A stretch of DNA of 44,116 bases from assembly GCA_021372245.1 (NCBI GenBank), contig JAJFUV010000356.1, positions 1 to 44,116 on the forward strand, given 5' to 3'. The notes beneath the pieces are model-generated. The model was not told the origin of the DNA and ran no database searches. It saw only the letters and a program-made list of their open reading frames with translations. The position numbers and the translations under genes were made by a program. Shown here one piece after another: positions 43,009 through 44,116 of this stretch (position 1 is its first letter; each line of letters begins with the position of its first letter). The stretch is from Terriglobales bacterium. GTDB lineage: Bacteria; Acidobacteriota; Terriglobia; Bryobacterales; Bryobacteraceae.

Positions 43009-44116
43009 ATGAAACGCGCGCTTCTGCTGCTTGCGGTAGCCTTCATCCTCGACGCCCAGGATCTTCCCCGCATAACGATCCGCACCACCGCGCCGGCTCC
43101 CGAATGGGCCCAATGGCAGCGGCGGCTGCTGCGCGAATACTGGCCCTCGGCCCAGGAATTCGTCAAGCGATACACGCGCCCGGACGGCACGCTCATCTTC
43201 CGTAAGCACTGGCCCGGCATGGACGGCTCCGACGACGCCTACGAATCCTGGTACAACTTTCCGCTCTACTACGCCCTGGGCGGCGACGCCCGCATGGATC
43301 CGCTCTCCCGCCACCTCTGGAACAAGGTGACGGAGTTGTTCACTGGCTACGGCACGGTCCACGACGAGTTCGATTCTTACTACGACTGGATGCATCACGG
43401 CGAGAGCTACGTCAATTTCTACTTCTTCGGTCTCGCCAATCCCTACGAGCCGGAGATGCGCCGCCGGGCCCTGAAGTTCGCGGCGCTTTACATGAGCGGC
43501 CCCAACTGGGACTCCGTCCACAAGCGCATCGCCTCGCCGATCACGGGCTCGAAAGGCCCGCGGTTTGAGAACACGGCCGAGGACTGGGTGACCCATCGCC
43601 CGGTGCTTGCCAACTATCCCCTGCCCTACGACGACATCCCCGGCGTCACTAGTTCCAAGGCCTGGGTCGACGGCAAGCTCTTTCCGAATATCCTCGCGAC
43701 GATGAACAAGCGCATGATGCGCGCCGACGTACCGCTGAACCTCGCAGCCACCTCGATGATCGCCAACGCATACATGTACACGGGCGATCCGAAGTACAGA
43801 CGCTGGATCGAAGAGTACGTCGAGGCCTGGATGAAGCGCGTCGAGGCGAACGGCGGAGTGATTCCGGACAACATCGGACCCAACGGCAGGATCGGCGAAA
43901 CCATGGACGGCAAGTGGTACGGCGGCTATTACGGCTGGCGCTGGCCGCACGGTTTGTTCAACCAGCTTGAAGCCACCATGATCGGCGGCTCCAACGCGTT
44001 CCTGGTCACGGCGAATCCCAAGTACCTCGAACTGCCCCGTTCGCAGCAGGTCTTCATGCTGGGCAAGAGCAAGGTCGAGAACGGACGCCGCTTGGTGGCC
44101 AACCGCCACAACGAGA
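43009..44116 (+). CDS. Secreted protein, partial at window end; possible helical-toroid enzyme
   Basis: The reading frame is open from the ATG at 43009 to the end of the window (369 codons, no stop). A signal peptide is visible (MKRALLLLAVAFILDAQ). The chain is rich in aromatic and acidic motifs on helix ends, such as DDAYESWYNFPLYYALGG, EFDSYYDWMHHGESY, ENTAEDWVTHRP and GKWYGGYYGWRWPHGL, a pattern like alpha/alpha-toroid carbohydrate-active enzymes. No family signature is recognised. A GGGGGGAA site lies just before the start. It is 28 bases after the aldo/keto reductase gene, probably one operon. Confidence 0.8.
   Translation, partial: MKRALLLLAVAFILDAQDLPRITIRTTAPAPEWAQWQRRLLREYWPSAQEFVKRYTRPDGTLIFRKHWPGMDGSDDAYESWYNFPLYYALGGDARMDPLSRHLWNKVTELFTGYGTVHDEFDSYYDWMHHGESYVNFYFFGLANPYEPEMRRRALKFAALYMSGPNWDSVHKRIASPITGSKGPRFENTAEDWVTHRPVLANYPLPYDDIPGVTSSKAWVDGKLFPNILATMNKRMMRADVPLNLAATSMIANAYMYTGDPKYRRWIEEYVEAWMKRVEANGGVIPDNIGPNGRIGETMDGKWYGGYYGWRWPHGLFNQLEATMIGGSNAFLVTANPKYLELPRSQQVFMLGKSKVENGRRLVANRHNE

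Noticed and set aside
42922..44109. Open frame of 395 codons on the minus strand at the window end
   Set aside because: It is opposite the aldo/keto reductase end and the secreted partial protein, which has a signal peptide, ribosome site and uninterrupted frame.
1..44116. tRNA, rRNA, CRISPR arrays, intact insertion sequences or prophage genes
   Set aside because: No tRNA-like cloverleaf, repeat array, transposase or phage gene was recognised when reading both strands; only the doubtful IS110-like relic near 14345 remains.

Overview
The window looks like a piece of the chromosome of a GC-rich soil bacterium of the phylum Acidobacteriota, most likely the Solibacter/Bryobacter group. The main evidence is the protein at 19404-20882, whose C-terminal half matches the Solibacter-type C-terminal domain (TIGR03437). 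Other support is the number of secreted glycan-active enzymes, several Tat-exported oxidoreductases, and an hrcA-grpE-dnaJ heat-shock operon without dnaK. This assignment rests on reading the proteins; no database was searched.

Layout. 204-11660 holds secreted and polysaccharide-degradation genes: a beta-propeller-like protein, a small membrane protein, a heparinase II/III-like lyase, an operon of a sialate O-acetylesterase-like enzyme and a large GH2 enzyme, and a 935-residue secreted protein of unknown function. 11701-14961 holds a quinone-oxidoreductase-like dehydrogenase, an HtrA/DegP-type protease and a VOC-family protein. 15134-20882 runs on the plus strand: an exported PLP enzyme (SelA/DgaE-like), an exported protein with three tandem RidA domains, a secreted helical-toroid-like protein and the TIGR03437 protein. 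20890-23707 is a minus-strand pair, a six-hairpin glycosidase-like protein and a CBM9-like protein. 23792-25207 is a glycosyltransferase fused to a methyltransferase. 25325-28114 is hrcA-grpE-dnaJ. 28208-35249 is a second glycan locus: a Tat Gfo/Idh oxidoreductase and a GH38-like mannosidase on one strand, and two overlapping GH32/GH43-like propeller genes on the other. 35228-38142 holds an OGFr-domain protein coupled to mtaB, and an isolated fliM. 38205-44116 holds an acyl-CoA synthetase-like enzyme, an MFS transporter coupled to an HpcH/HpaI aldolase, a Tat aldo/keto reductase and a secreted protein cut by the window end.

How the genes fit together. The exported lyases, esterase, GH2, GH38-like and propeller proteins suggest breakdown of acidic or decorated heteropolysaccharides at the cell surface, with sugar-acid uptake and retro-aldol cleavage by the MFS/aldolase pair. 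The most unusual unit is 15134-17648. It places a PLP enzyme of the amino-acid/amino-sugar-acid lyase type next to a RidA protein, the known class of enamine/imine deaminase, and both carry export signals. This would be an extracytoplasmic version of a pairing known in the cytoplasm.

No stretch longer than 300 bases lacks a gene. No tRNA, rRNA, CRISPR array or intact insertion sequence was recognised.
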